This document shows, in pieces, positions 38,471 through 49,627 of a DNA stretch of 64,000 nt; the first letter of the stretch is position 1, and the number at the start of each line of letters is the position of its first letter. A model generated the notes under the pieces. It was not told the origin of the DNA, made no database searches, and was given only the letters and a program-made list of their open reading frames with translations. Source of the stretch: Agromyces sp. 3263 (GTDB lineage Bacteria > Actinomycetota > Actinomycetes > Actinomycetales > Microbacteriaceae); contig NZ_JAVDUV010000001.1 of assembly GCF_031456545.1 (NCBI RefSeq), positions 2,480,001 through 2,544,000 on the forward strand, given 5' to 3'. The translations under genes were made by a program, and so were the position numbers.

Positions 38471-38629
38471 ATGCCGCAGATGAACGACTACCTCCCGAAG
38501 CGCGAGCTCGAGCCCGACCCCGACCCGAAGCGCCCGTCGAACACGCGCCTGGCCATCTGGATCATCGTGGGCGCGATCGGCCTGTACCTGCTCGGCTCGG
38601 GCATCTGGGGCATCGTCACCGGCGGCTGA
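38471..38629 (+). CDS. 52-residue single-pass membrane protein
   Basis: A tiny gene 24 bases after lysS. The protein has a polar, acidic/proline N-terminus (YLPKRELEPDPDPKRPS) and one hydrophobic helix (about 28-47; LAIWIIVGAIGLYLLGSG) with a short GIVTGG end. ATG 38480 is an alternative start (49 residues). Not recognised as any named family; small proteins of this sort next to lysS are seen in related bacteria. Confidence rests on frame, composition and the clean TM helix. Confidence 0.5.
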   Translation: MPQMNDYLPKRELEPDPDPKRPSNTRLAIWIIVGAIGLYLLGSGIWGIVTGG

Positions 38630-38666
38630 CACCGAAACCGGGCCGAACCCGTATCCTTGAGGGGCT

Positions 38667-38843
38667 ATGAACGAATTCTGGGCGAACGCGATCTGGTCGG
38701 TCGCGCCGACCGTGCTCATCGGGCTGATCTTCTGGTTCGTGATGCGCGCGATCATCCGCGCCGACCGCAGTGAGCGCAAGGCGTACGCCCGCATCGAGGC
38801 GGAAGAGCGAGCCAAGCTCGGGCGCGAACACCCCGCCGGATGA
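38667..38843 (+). CDS. 58-residue single-pass membrane protein, coupled to cls
   Basis: A tiny gene starting ATG 38667 with TATCCT (38652-38657) nine bases upstream. One membrane helix (about 9-29: WSVAPTVLIGLIFWFVMRAI) is followed by a charged Arg/Glu-rich cytoplasmic helix ending REHPAG. Its TGA overlaps the ATG of cls (ATGA), so the two are coupled. Function unknown. Confidence 0.65.
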   Translation: MNEFWANAIWSVAPTVLIGLIFWFVMRAIIRADRSERKAYARIEAEERAKLGREHPAG

Positions 38844-40315
38844 CGATCGACATCTCGGCGTCGCAGATCACTGCGCTCGTCGCTGCTGCGGTCATCGTCA
38901 TCGACCTCGTCATCCGCGTCATCGCGGTGATCGTGGTGCCCAGAAACCGCCGCCCGACGGCGGGCATGGCATGGCTGCTCGCCATCTTCTTCATCCCCAT
39001 CCTCGGCATCCTCGTCTTCTGGCTGATCGGCAATCCGAAGCTTCCCAAGCGCCGCCGTGAGAAGCAGGCCGAGGTCGACGAGTTCATCCGCGAGTCGACG
39101 CACGGCGTCGAGCGGGTCAGCGACAGCACCACGTGGCCGCGCTGGTTCGACGGGGTGGTGCGCCTCAACCGCACGCTCGGCGCGATGCCGCTCATCGGCT
39201 CGAACAGCGCCAGCCTGATCGGCGACTACCAGGGCTCGCTCGACGCCATGACGGAGGCGATCGACGGTGCCGAGCGCTACGTGCACGTCGAGTTCTACAT
39301 CTTCGCCTACGACCGCACCACGGCCGGGTTCTTCGATGCGCTGGGCGCCGCCGTCGCGCGCGGCGTCGAGGTGCGAGTGCTGCTCGACCACATCGCGTCG
39401 CTGCGCGTGAAGGGCTACCGCAAGACCCTGAAGCGCCTCGACCGCATGGGCGTGCGCTGGCAGCTCATGCTCCCCGTGCAGCCGATGAAGGGCCGCTACC
39501 AGCGCCCCGACCTGCGCAACCACCGCAAGATCCTCGTCGTCGACGGCGACGTGGGATTCATGGGGTCGCAGAACATCATCGACCGCTCGTACAACAAGCG
39601 GTCCAACATCCGCCGGGGCCTGAAGTGGAAGGAACTGGTCGCCCGCGTCGAGGGGCCGATCGTGTCGGGCCTCGAGGCGATCTTCCTGACGGACTGGTAC
39701 CTCGAGACCGGTGAGGCGCCGATGCGCGAGATCGTTCCGCTCGGGCAGGAGAGCGAGGTGCAGGACCTCGACTGCCAGGTCGTGCCGAGCGGTCCCGGGT
39801 ACAACAACGAGAACAACCTCAAGCTGTTCCTGGCCCTCATGTACGCGGCGCAGGAGCGCATCATCCTCACGAGTCCCTACTTCGTACCCGATGAGGCGAT
39901 GCTCCGGGCGATCAGCGGCGCCACCCAGCGCGGCGTGCACGTCGAGCTCTTCGTCTCGGAGATCGGCGACCAGGCGCTCGTCTACCATGCGCAGCGGTCG
40001 TACTACGAGGCGCTGCTGCGCGCCGGCGTGAAGATCTGGCTCTACCAGTCGCCGTACATCCTGCACTCGAAGCACTTCACGATCGACGAGGACGTCGCCG
40101 TGATCGGGTCGAGCAACATGGACATCCGTTCCTTCGAGCTCAACATGGAGGTGTCGCTCCTCGTCCGCGGCGCGTCCTTCGTGCGCGAGATGCGCGCGGT
40201 CGAGGACGGCTACCGGCGCAACAGCCGCGAGCTCACGCTCGACGAGTGGCTGACCCAGCCCCTGCGGTCGACGATCCTCGACAACCTCGCGCGGCTCACC
40301 TCCGCGCTGCAGTAG
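38840..40315 (+). CDS. cls: Cardiolipin synthase
   Basis: A 491-residue phospholipase D-family synthase. Two N-terminal helices (about 8-28 and 38-58), then two HKD motifs: NHRKILVVDGDVGFMGSQN at about residue 228 and HSKHFTIDEDVAVIGSSN at about 410, each with the catalytic His, Lys and Asp. Length and layout are those of bacterial cls, which joins phosphatidylglycerols. Translationally coupled to the tiny membrane protein upstream. Confidence 0.94.
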   Translation: MTIDISASQITALVAAAVIVIDLVIRVIAVIVVPRNRRPTAGMAWLLAIFFIPILGILVFWLIGNPKLPKRRREKQAEVDEFIRESTHGVERVSDSTTWPRWFDGVVRLNRTLGAMPLIGSNSASLIGDYQGSLDAMTEAIDGAERYVHVEFYIFAYDRTTAGFFDALGAAVARGVEVRVLLDHIASLRVKGYRKTLKRLDRMGVRWQLMLPVQPMKGRYQRPDLRNHRKILVVDGDVGFMGSQNIIDRSYNKRSNIRRGLKWKELVARVEGPIVSGLEAIFLTDWYLETGEAPMREIVPLGQESEVQDLDCQVVPSGPGYNNENNLKLFLALMYAAQERIILTSPYFVPDEAMLRAISGATQRGVHVELFVSEIGDQALVYHAQRSYYEALLRAGVKIWLYQSPYILHSKHFTIDEDVAVIGSSNMDIRSFELNMEVSLLVRGASFVREMRAVEDGYRRNSRELTLDEWLTQPLRSTILDNLARLTSALQ

Positions 40316-40333
40316 CGATCGGACGACCCGTCG

Positions 40334-41329
40334 TCAGCGCCGGGGCTTGAGCCGCACGGTGGGAAGCTCGGGGGCAGGGAGCGGGTCGCCGTCGAACCCG
40401 TCGACGACGCCGAACCGGCCGTCGGGGTTGTCGCGTCCGATGACGTCGGCCTGCCACTCGCGCCGGAACTCCACGACCTCGTCGTGGCTGCGACCGATGA
40501 AGTTCCACCACATCACGAGCTCCTCCCCGAAGGGCACGCCGCCGAGCAGCACGACCCGGACCGGCTCCGCCCCGGCCGCGAGCACGAGTCGGCGGCGACC
40601 GGGCTCGACGTACGCGAGCTCCGACCAGGCGACCTCGGTCGTGGCACCCGCACCGTCGATCTCGATGGCCACCGGCCCGGCGTCGACGAGCACGCCGTGC
40701 TCGAAGGCGGGGTCGAGCTCGAGCTCGGTGCGCCCATGCGCGGGCAGGTCGACCTGGGCACCGAGCAGGGGCGAGAACACGGTCACGTCGGAGTCGACGC
40801 CGGCGAGCGCGCCGACGAACACGCGCACGATGGCGTCGCCGACCGCGACGGGCACGGTCTCGGCGTGCTCGAAGAACGGCCCGATGCGGCGGGATGCCTC
40901 GGGCAGGGCCACCCACAGCTGCACGCCGTGCAGGCGCGTCGTTCCCGGCGTCGAGACCTCGGAGTGCGAGATGCCGCGACCGGCGGTCATGAGGTTGACG
41001 GCGCCGGGTCGCACCAGCTCGTGGCTGCCCGCGCTGTCGCGGTGCTCGATCTCGCCCTCGAACAGCCAGCTCACCGTCTGCAACCCGGTGTGCGGATGCG
41101 GCGGCACGACCATGCCGCCCGACTCGGCGACGTCGTCGGGGCCGTAATGATCGGCGAAGCACCACGCGCCGATGGTCGTGCGCCCCCGCTGCGGGAGCGT
41201 TCGCCGCACGCGCATGGCCCGGGGGCCCCCGAGTGGGACGTCGCGGGGCGCGAGCACCTGCACGACCGGACCGGTCGGCGCGTCGGGCGGGCAGAGGAGC
41301 TCGACCGGATCGCGTTCGAGGTTGCTCAT
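40334..41329 (-). CDS. Pirin family protein
   Basis: A 331-residue bicupin. The N-terminal half carries the metal-site pattern PHPHTGLQTVSWLFEGEIEHRDSAG with SHSEVS a little later (His/His/His/Glu ligands). The C-terminal half has the pirin C domain (VLLGGVPFGEELVMWWNFIGRS). Pirins are iron proteins, often quercetin dioxygenase-like or redox-linked; the exact function is unknown. TAGCAT (41336-41341, complement strand) is six bases before the ATG. It is convergent with cls. Confidence 0.9.
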   Translation of the reverse strand: MSNLERDPVELLCPPDAPTGPVVQVLAPRDVPLGGPRAMRVRRTLPQRGRTTIGAWCFADHYGPDDVAESGGMVVPPHPHTGLQTVSWLFEGEIEHRDSAGSHELVRPGAVNLMTAGRGISHSEVSTPGTTRLHGVQLWVALPEASRRIGPFFEHAETVPVAVGDAIVRVFVGALAGVDSDVTVFSPLLGAQVDLPAHGRTELELDPAFEHGVLVDAGPVAIEIDGAGATTEVAWSELAYVEPGRRRLVLAAGAEPVRVVLLGGVPFGEELVMWWNFIGRSHDEVVEFRREWQADVIGRDNPDGRFGVVDGFDGDPLPAPELPTVRLKPRR

Positions 41330-41440
41330 GTCGGCATGCTACCCGCGCCACAGGACACCGGTGCGGGATGCGCGCAGCGGGGGCCACGCAACTCGCGTCG
41401 GAGCCCTCGCTTTGCCGCCACCGCCCGCTAGCATGGCGGC

Positions 41441-41947
41441 ATGGCTCCCTCCGTGCGTCTCCGTCGCGTCGGCTTCGCCGCCGTCGCGCTCGCGTCCGTG
41501 TTCCTGCTCTCCGCGTGCAACCCGTCGGGCAATGTCGCCGAGAGCTTCTCCGGCCTCCCCGTGGCCGAGGAGGCCGAGCCGATCGACGTCGACCCCGAGG
41601 CGGGCGGCGAGATCGACGACGCCTCCGAGGAGGAGGTCGAGGGCGTCGAGTGGGACAGCGACAGCGGTGAGCCCCAGGTCGCGTGGTGGGAGCAGGGCGG
41701 CCAGATCGTCATGGTGGTCTTCGGGAGCTCCACCTGCCCGACCGTCGGCCAGCAGATCCGCACCCTGGAGAAGGCCGGTGAGGGCAACCGCGTCGCCATC
41801 GACCTCGTGCAGCGCCCCGAGACCGAGATCTGCACCCAAGACCTCGTGCCGCACACGACGGTGTTCTGGACGCCGACCGACGTCACCACGACCGAGCCGC
41901 TCGTCGTCGAGGTCGCCGGCAACGAACTCACCATTCCCATCAAGTAG
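41441..41947 (+). CDS. Small lipoprotein, uncharacterised
   Basis: 168 residues. A basic N-terminus plus hydrophobic core ends in the lipobox LLSAC at about residue 26, so it is predicted to be lipid-anchored outside. A very acidic linker (about 45-70) precedes a compact domain with a CPTVGQQ cysteine and a second Cys (ICTQD) that could form a disulfide. TAGCAT (41429-41434) lies six bases before ATG. Family not recognised. Confidence 0.75.
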   Translation: MAPSVRLRRVGFAAVALASVFLLSACNPSGNVAESFSGLPVAEEAEPIDVDPEAGGEIDDASEEEVEGVEWDSDSGEPQVAWWEQGGQIVMVVFGSSTCPTVGQQIRTLEKAGEGNRVAIDLVQRPETEICTQDLVPHTTVFWTPTDVTTTEPLVVEVAGNELTIPIK

Positions 41948-42082
41948 GCACGCTCCTCCCATCGACGCGATGTGACACGGGCGCTGCGCCCACGGCGAAC
42001 AGCCGCCCACGCGGCATCCCGAGTGTTTACGCTCGATGTATCGACGCCCCCGAATCCAGCCGGCGCCGGTGAGGAGTTGAGG

Positions 42083-44608
<2,526 letters not shown>

Positions 44609-44624
44609 CCGACCACGCACGGTT

Positions 44625-44658
44625 CGAAGAGCGGATGCCACGCGGCATCCGCTCTTCG
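44625..44658 (+). terminator. Hairpin terminator after clpC
   Basis: Perfect 15-bp stem CGAAGAGCGGATGCC (44625-44639) / GGCATCCGCTCTTCG (44644-44658), loop of four. The arms are built from the recurring GGATGCC word. No U tract. Confidence 0.75.
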
Positions 44659-44768
44659 CCGTTTCGGCCGCGGTGTCCGCTGGCGTGGCGGCTGCCGCTC
44701 GCCCGGAGGGTGTCGGTTCGTGGCGGCCTCCGCGCCGCGCGCCTGCCGGGCGCGGATAGCATGACGTG

Positions 44769-45272
44769 ATGACCGACTTCACGGTGCGCCGCGCGCGCAC
44801 GAGCGACGTGCCGAAGATCATCGCACTCGTGGAGCCGCTCGTGTCCCGACGCATCCTGCTCGGCAAGGAGCGGGTCGACCTGTACGGCTCGGTGCAGGAG
44901 TTCCGGGTCGCCGAGGCCGCCGACGGCGAGGTCATCGGGGCGGGCGCGCTGCACGTCATGTGGGAGGACCTCGGCGAGGTGCGCACCCTCGCGGTCGACG
45001 ACGCGTGGCTCGGGCGAGGCGTCGGCCACGCCCTGCTCGAGACGCTCGAGTCGGAGGCGCGCGAGCTGGGCCTCAGCCGGCTGTTCTGCCTCACCTTCGA
45101 GGTGGGGTTCTTCGGGCGCCACGGATTCGAGGACATGGGCGACGAGACCGTCGACCCCGCGGTGTACGCCGAGCTCGTGCGCTCGCACGACGAGGGCGTC
45201 GCCGAGTTCCTCGACCTCGCCCGGGTGAAGCAGAACACGCTGGGCAACACGCGCATGCTGAAACGGCTCTGA
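44769..45272 (+). CDS. argA: N-acetylglutamate synthase (GNAT type)
   Basis: 167 residues, matching the short stand-alone actinobacterial ArgA (like Rv2747 of Mycobacterium tuberculosis). Visible landmarks: VRRARTSDVPKI, VQEFRVAEA, GALHVMWEDLGEVRTLAVD, the acetyl-CoA pocket VDDAWLGRGVGHALLETL, and FFGRHGFEDM with EFLDLARVKQNTLGN at the end. It acetylates glutamate (or glutamine) for arginine synthesis. Probably leaderless: TAGCAT (44757-44762) lies six bases before ATG 44769; the overlapping GTG 44766 is an alternative. Confidence 0.85.
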   Translation: MTDFTVRRARTSDVPKIIALVEPLVSRRILLGKERVDLYGSVQEFRVAEAADGEVIGAGALHVMWEDLGEVRTLAVDDAWLGRGVGHALLETLESEARELGLSRLFCLTFEVGFFGRHGFEDMGDETVDPAVYAELVRSHDEGVAEFLDLARVKQNTLGNTRMLKRL

Positions 45273-45335
45273 CCGGGCATCCGGCGCGCCGGGCGACTGC
45301 CCGGACGAATGGCCTCCCGGTCGTACCCTGAGGGC

Positions 45336-45989
45336 ATGTCGACGAATCCCGCACCGGCACGGCGGCAGTCGCCGCAGGTGTACCGACGTCGTCGGCTCCT
45401 GGTGCTCCTCGGACTCGTCGCCGTGATCATCGCGATCGTGCTGGTGATCGTGCGGCCGGGTTCGAGCCAGGGCGATGAGCCGGATAACGCGGCCGGCGCC
45501 GCGCCGACGGCCACCCCCGACGCCACCGGCGAGCCGACCGCGCCGCCGACCGTGATCCCCACCGAGGCGACCGAGGTCGACGGCGACCCCTGCACCGCGA
45601 AGAACGTGGTGGTCGAAGCCGTCACCGACAAGACGGTGTACGAGGCGGGCGAGCAGCCGCAGCTCTCCGTGACGATCACCAACACGGGCAAGAACGTGTG
45701 CGTGCTGAACGCCGGGACGAACGCCCAGGTGTTCACGATCAAGAGCGGCGAGGAGCTCTACTGGCAGTCCACCGACTGTCAGGTGGACCCGATCGACGCC
45801 GAGGTGTCGCTGACGCCGGGCACGCCGATCTCGTCGAGCGTGCCGATCGTCTGGGACCGCACCCGGTCCAGCGCCGAGACGTGCGAGGGGCCGCGTGAAG
45901 CCGTGCCCGCCGGCGGGGCGTCGTATCACCTCGAGGTCACCGTCGACGGCATCGCGTCGGAGGCATCGAAGCAGTTCCAGCTCTACTGA
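45336..45989 (+). CDS. Membrane-anchored extracellular domain protein
   Basis: 217 residues. A basic YRRRR segment precedes one membrane helix (about 22-42: LLVLLGLVAVIIAIVLVIV), then a Thr/Pro/Glu-rich spacer and a beta-sandwich-like domain with paired cysteines (GDPCTAKNVVV, NVCVLNAG, DCQVDPI, ETCEGPREAV), reminiscent of DUF4232-like surface domains. N-terminus inside, domain outside. TACCCT (45324-45329) is six bases before ATG. No known function. Confidence 0.78.
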   Translation: MSTNPAPARRQSPQVYRRRRLLVLLGLVAVIIAIVLVIVRPGSSQGDEPDNAAGAAPTATPDATGEPTAPPTVIPTEATEVDGDPCTAKNVVVEAVTDKTVYEAGEQPQLSVTITNTGKNVCVLNAGTNAQVFTIKSGEELYWQSTDCQVDPIDAEVSLTPGTPISSSVPIVWDRTRSSAETCEGPREAVPAGGASYHLEVTVDGIASEASKQFQLY

Positions 45990-46092
45990 GCCGCCGACGG
46001 TGGCGTGTCCCCCGAAACGCCGACACTGGAACGTCTCGAGCCCTTGTAGTGTGAGCGGCAGTTCGAGTGACTGGGCTCATTGCGCTTGGACA

Positions 46093-46128
46093 GCCTTCAC
46101 CCACCGGCGATCGTCGGTGGGTGAAGGC
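46093..46128. other. Perfect 14-bp hairpin in the leader of the 46311 gene
   Basis: GCCTTCACCCACCG (46093-46106) and its complement (46115-46128) enclose eight bases. It lies midway in the 321-base spacer 45990-46310, with a good -10 hexamer TAGAAT (46196-46201) after it. It may end transcription of the upstream gene or regulate the downstream one. No coding gene seen in the spacer. Confidence 0.5.
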
Positions 46129-46310
46129 GATCCGGGGGCTGTGACGTGCCCGCTTGCACGCCGCCCTCGGCCTCGACGCGTGGTTCTCACCGGAGTAGAA
46201 TTCGCACGAGTTGCTTGGCCCGGACCCCGCTGAGTGATCGTGATGCATGCTGTCGCCTCGGCGTCGCCCGTGCCATGTCGGTTGCTTCGTTCTCGAAGGT
46301 GGGATGCAGC

Positions 46311-46649
46311 ATGGGACGCTTCGTGTACGACCGCGATGCCACGGTCGAGATGGATGATCGCACCTTGGCGCACCTGCAGGTGGTGATCATCAACAAGCTC
46401 CGCAGGCAGGAGAGCTTCGCACTCACGCTTCGCGATGATCAGCGGACGCTGAGCGTCTGGGTCTGCCCGCAGACCGCCGTGCAGTTCGTGTACTCCGGCA
46501 ACAGGCACCCCACGCTCAACCGCGAGTGGATCGAAGAGCTCGCCGTGTCGGCGAACTCCATGGGCGGCCTCAGGTTGCTCCCCGAACCGTCGGCCGTGGC
46601 CCACCACGAGCCCGCGACACCGATCGTCGAGGAGGCGGTCGCCACATGA
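46311..46649 (+). CDS. Microbacteriaceae-type small protein (DUF7882-like)
   Basis: A 112-residue protein opening MGRFVYDRDATVEMDDRTLA and containing LQVVIINKLRRQESFALTLRDD, VWVCPQTAVQFVYSGN, LNREWIEELAVSAN and a proline-rich tail. This compact pattern is widespread in Microbacteriaceae, is sometimes mislabelled as ATP-dependent DNA ligase, and has no proven function. aaggtggg precedes ATG. Predicted promoter TAGAAT at 46196-46201. Confidence 0.78.
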   Translation: MGRFVYDRDATVEMDDRTLAHLQVVIINKLRRQESFALTLRDDQRTLSVWVCPQTAVQFVYSGNRHPTLNREWIEELAVSANSMGGLRLLPEPSAVAHHEPATPIVEEAVAT

Positions 46650-46825
46650 TCCCGGTGTTCACAGCGGACTCACCGCCTATGGCGCGGGAACCGACCTAGG
46701 CTGTGCTCGCAGCCGGAATCGTGAGGGTCCGAGGCGCGTCGACGAAGACGAAGGCGGCCCCGTCGACCCCACGATGCCGGCTGCGAGCCGCCCTCGTCGC
46801 GGCATCCGCTCGGTACGCTGGTGGC

Positions 46826-47236
46826 ATGGCCCAGCGCAAGAAGTCAGGCAAGCCCAGCGCGCCCGTCGAGTTCCGGTCGCAGGCGCTCGCCGAGGCGCTC
46901 GAGCGGCAGGACATCGCCGCGGTGGCCCTCGCGCTGCGCCATGGCAACACGGTGGTGCCACTGGTCAAGCCCGGCCCGCGCGACACGCCCCTCGACGGTG
47001 GGGAGGTGTGGACGTACCGCGACCCGAGCACCGGGGACGTGGCGTTGCTGCTGTTCAGCGATGCCGCGAACAAGCCCGCCAACCTGCCCCCGGCCGTGGG
47101 ACTGCAGAGCCCGGCCTGGCTGCGCAGCTTCCTCACCCGGTACGAGTCGACGATCACCACGGTGTTCCTCGACATCGCGGGACCGCATCCGATGCAGGCG
47201 CCTCCGGGGGAGCTGCTCCGCGCGCTCGAGGCGTAG
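46826..47236 (+). CDS. SseB-like domain protein
   Basis: 136 residues. After a basic start (MAQRKKSGKPSAPV), it has a helix (EALERQDIAAVALALRHG), a strand region with VVPLVKPGP and EVWTYRDPSTGDVALLLFSD, then LQSPAWLRSFLTRYE. This resembles the SseB/enhanced-serine-sensitivity domain seen in many actinobacterial proteins of unknown role; the match is weak. TACGCT (46814-46819) lies six bases before ATG. 46650-46825 shows no other gene. Confidence 0.6.
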   Translation: MAQRKKSGKPSAPVEFRSQALAEALERQDIAAVALALRHGNTVVPLVKPGPRDTPLDGGEVWTYRDPSTGDVALLLFSDAANKPANLPPAVGLQSPAWLRSFLTRYESTITTVFLDIAGPHPMQAPPGELLRALEA

Positions 47237-47253
47237 CGGGCGCTGCCGGGCCG

Positions 47254-48621
47254 TCAGAATGCGGCGTCGAGCTCGCGCTCGCGACTGGAAGCCGACGCCA
47301 TCATCGCCTGCTCGACGGCCGCGCGCACGCTGCCGGCCTCGACGTCGAGGATGGTGGAGTAGCCGAGCCGGCGTGCTTCGCTGCCGCGCTGCTTCGCCGA
47401 GGTGACGGGGCGCACCTCGCCCGCCAGGCTGATCTCGCCGAACGCCGCCAGTTCGTGCGGGACGGCGCGGTCGCGCATGGCCGACGCGATGGCCACCGCG
47501 ATGGCGAGGTCGGCACCGGGCTCGGCCAGGCGCACGCCGCCGACCGTGGAGACGTAGACGTCGTGCTCGCCGAGCTGACGGAGGCCCGCGCGGCGCTCGA
47601 GCACGGCGATGATCATCGCGACGCGCGACGGGTCGACGCCGTTGACCACCCGACGCGGCTGCGGCGCCTTCGTCGAGACGACCAGTGCCTGCACCTCGAC
47701 GGGCAGTGCCCGCCGGCCCTCGAGGGCGACGGTGACGCACGTGCCGCTCACGGCGTTGCGCGAGCGGCTGAGGAAGAGCCCGGAGGGATCGGGCACCTCG
47801 GCGATGCCGTCGCCCGTCATCTCGAAGCAGCCGACCTCATCGGTGGGGCCGAAGCGGTTCTTCAGCGCTCGCACGAAGCGCAGCGCCGTCTGCCGGTCAC
47901 CCTCGAACTGGCAGACGACGTCGACGAGGTGCTCGAGCAGCCGGGGGCCCGCGATCGACCCGTCTTTGGTGACGTGCCCGACGAGGAGCACCGGCAGTTG
48001 CCGCTCCTTCGCAACACGGATGAGTGTGGAGGCGACCTCGCGCACCTGGCTCGGCTGGCCCGGCAGCCCGTCGGACAGCGAGCTCGAGACGGTCTGCACC
48101 GAGTCGACGATGAGCAGCTCGGGGGAGACCTGGTCGACCTGGCCGAGGATCGTGGCGAGGTCGGTCTCGGCGGCGAGGTAGAGCTCGTCGTGCAGCGCGC
48201 CCGTGCGGCCCGCGCGGAGGCGCACCTGGGCCGTGGACTCCTCGGCGCTGACGTAGAGCACGCGGCGCCCGGTGGCGGCGACGCGCGCGGCGACCTCGAG
48301 GAGCAGCGTGGACTTGCCGACGCCCGGCTCGCCGGAGAGCAGGATGGCTGCCCCGGCCACGATGCCGCCACCGAGCACGCGGTCGAACTCACCGATGCCG
48401 CTGGGGCGATGCGCCGCCGAGTCTTCCACGTCGACCTCGCTGATGGGGCGCGCAGCTCGCGCGGCCGTGGGCACCACGGCCTGCAGGGACCGCAGGATGC
48501 CGGTCTGCTCGGCCGCGTCGACGACGGTGCCCCACTGCTGGCACTCGGCGCAACGCCCGACCCACTTCACGGTGCTCCACCCGCATTCGGTGCATCGGAA
48601 CGCGGAGGTGGGCTTGGCCAT
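47254..48621 (-). CDS. radA: DNA repair protein RadA
   Basis: A 455-residue RecA-like branch-migration helicase. The N-terminal zinc finger (CTECGWSTVKWVGRCAEC, about 10-28), Walker A GEPGVGKS, the RadA-specific KNRFG motif (about residue 270), and the Lon-like C-terminal domain are all present. It extends heteroduplexes in recombination. TAGGCT on the complement (48628-48633) is six bases before the ATG, so the transcript is probably leaderless. Confidence 0.96.
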   Translation of the reverse strand: MAKPTSAFRCTECGWSTVKWVGRCAECQQWGTVVDAAEQTGILRSLQAVVPTAARAARPISEVDVEDSAAHRPSGIGEFDRVLGGGIVAGAAILLSGEPGVGKSTLLLEVAARVAATGRRVLYVSAEESTAQVRLRAGRTGALHDELYLAAETDLATILGQVDQVSPELLIVDSVQTVSSSLSDGLPGQPSQVREVASTLIRVAKERQLPVLLVGHVTKDGSIAGPRLLEHLVDVVCQFEGDRQTALRFVRALKNRFGPTDEVGCFEMTGDGIAEVPDPSGLFLSRSRNAVSGTCVTVALEGRRALPVEVQALVVSTKAPQPRRVVNGVDPSRVAMIIAVLERRAGLRQLGEHDVYVSTVGGVRLAEPGADLAIAVAIASAMRDRAVPHELAAFGEISLAGEVRPVTSAKQRGSEARRLGYSTILDVEAGSVRAAVEQAMMASASSRERELDAAF

Positions 48622-48630
48622 GCCCCGAGC

Positions 48631-49434
48631 CTAGGCGTCGCCTCCGACAACGGCGGGCGCGACATCCGGAGCCGCCGTCTCGGGTGTCGGGAACCGCTCG
48701 ACGAGCTGCGCCGCGAGCGATGGCGCGAACGCGTCGGCCCACACCCGATAGCCGTGGTCGTTGGGGTGGAACATGTCGATCGCGAACTGGGTGAGCATGC
48801 CCGGGATGCCCTGGTGGCGCGTCTCGGTGTGCAGCGGCACGACGGTGAGCCCGTGCTCGGCGGCCACGGCGCGAAGGATGCGGTTGGCCACGGCGACCTT
48901 GCGCTCGTTGCGCGGGAAGTAGAAGAACGGCAGGTTCGCGACGAGCGCGTGCGGGGGCAGGGCCGCGAAGATGGTGCGGATGCCGCGTTCGAACGCTGCG
49001 GGATCCCACTGCGCGATGTCGTTGGCCCCGATCGCGACGGTCACGACGTCGGGCCGGAGCTTCAGGAAGCGGGGGAGCTGGTCGCGGACCGCCAGCTCCA
49101 CGGTGGCACCCGAGACGCTGAGGTTCACCACGCGCACCGAGCGCCCGGTGATGGCGCCGATCTCCTCCGCGAGCACGCCCACGTAGCTGCGGTCGGGGCT
49201 CGACGCGCCGATGCCCTGCGCGGCGCTGTCGCCGATGGCGACGTAGAGCAGCTCGCCCCGCACCTTCGCGCGGTCGCGCCACCACTTCGAGTGCACGGGG
49301 AGCGTCTCGTTCAGCACGAGCGAGTTCGCGGTGAGACGGGCGCGGAAGCGGCGCCATCCGAGGGCCGCCGCTCCGGCAGCCCCGATCGCGGCCGCCACGG
49401 CGGTCGTGCGCAGGACTCGGTCGGACGTCACCAC
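48631..49434 (-). CDS. SGNH/GDSL hydrolase
   Basis: A 267-residue protein with an N-terminal hydrophobic helix (about 10-27) followed by a single SGNH domain: GDSAAQG (block I, catalytic Ser), LSVSGATVE (Gly), AIGANDI (Asn), and FHPNDHGYRVWADAF (Asp/His). A lipase/esterase or polysaccharide deacetylase activity at the envelope is expected; substrate unknown. GTG 49434 (or 49431) has TACCGT seven bases upstream. Separated from radA by only nine bases, so possibly co-transcribed. Confidence 0.86.
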   Translation of the reverse strand: MVTSDRVLRTTAVAAAIGAAGAAALGWRRFRARLTANSLVLNETLPVHSKWWRDRAKVRGELLYVAIGDSAAQGIGASSPDRSYVGVLAEEIGAITGRSVRVVNLSVSGATVELAVRDQLPRFLKLRPDVVTVAIGANDIAQWDPAAFERGIRTIFAALPPHALVANLPFFYFPRNERKVAVANRILRAVAAEHGLTVVPLHTETRHQGIPGMLTQFAIDMFHPNDHGYRVWADAFAPSLAAQLVERFPTPETAAPDVAPAVVGGDA

Positions 49435-49534
49435 CTCGCCGACGGTATGGGAGCACGCTGGACGGTTGCTGAACGCGTGGGCGCGGCATCCGCTCGTTTT
49501 GGTCGTCGCCGCGATGTCGTCTAAGATCGTCCTC

Positions 49535-49624
49535 GGTACCGTGTCCGAGCGGCCGAAGGTGCAACTCTCGAAAAGTTGTGTGCGTGAAAGCGCACCGTGG
49601 GTTCAAATCCCACCGGTACCGCCA
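49535..49624 (+). tRNA. tRNA-Ser (CGA)
   Basis: A 90-nucleotide class II tRNA including an encoded CCA. Acceptor GGTACCG pairs with CGGTACC. The anticodon stem CAACT/AGTTG encloses CTCGAAA (anticodon CGA). The long variable arm has GTGCGTGAAAGCGCAC, and the T-arm GGGTTCAAATCCC. Confidence 0.96.
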
Positions 49625-49627
49625 GTG

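Noticed and set aside
36554..40075. An 1173-codon open frame on the minus strand opposite panC, lysS and cls
   Set aside because: It lies antisense to three well-conserved genes; long open antisense frames are expected at this GC content.
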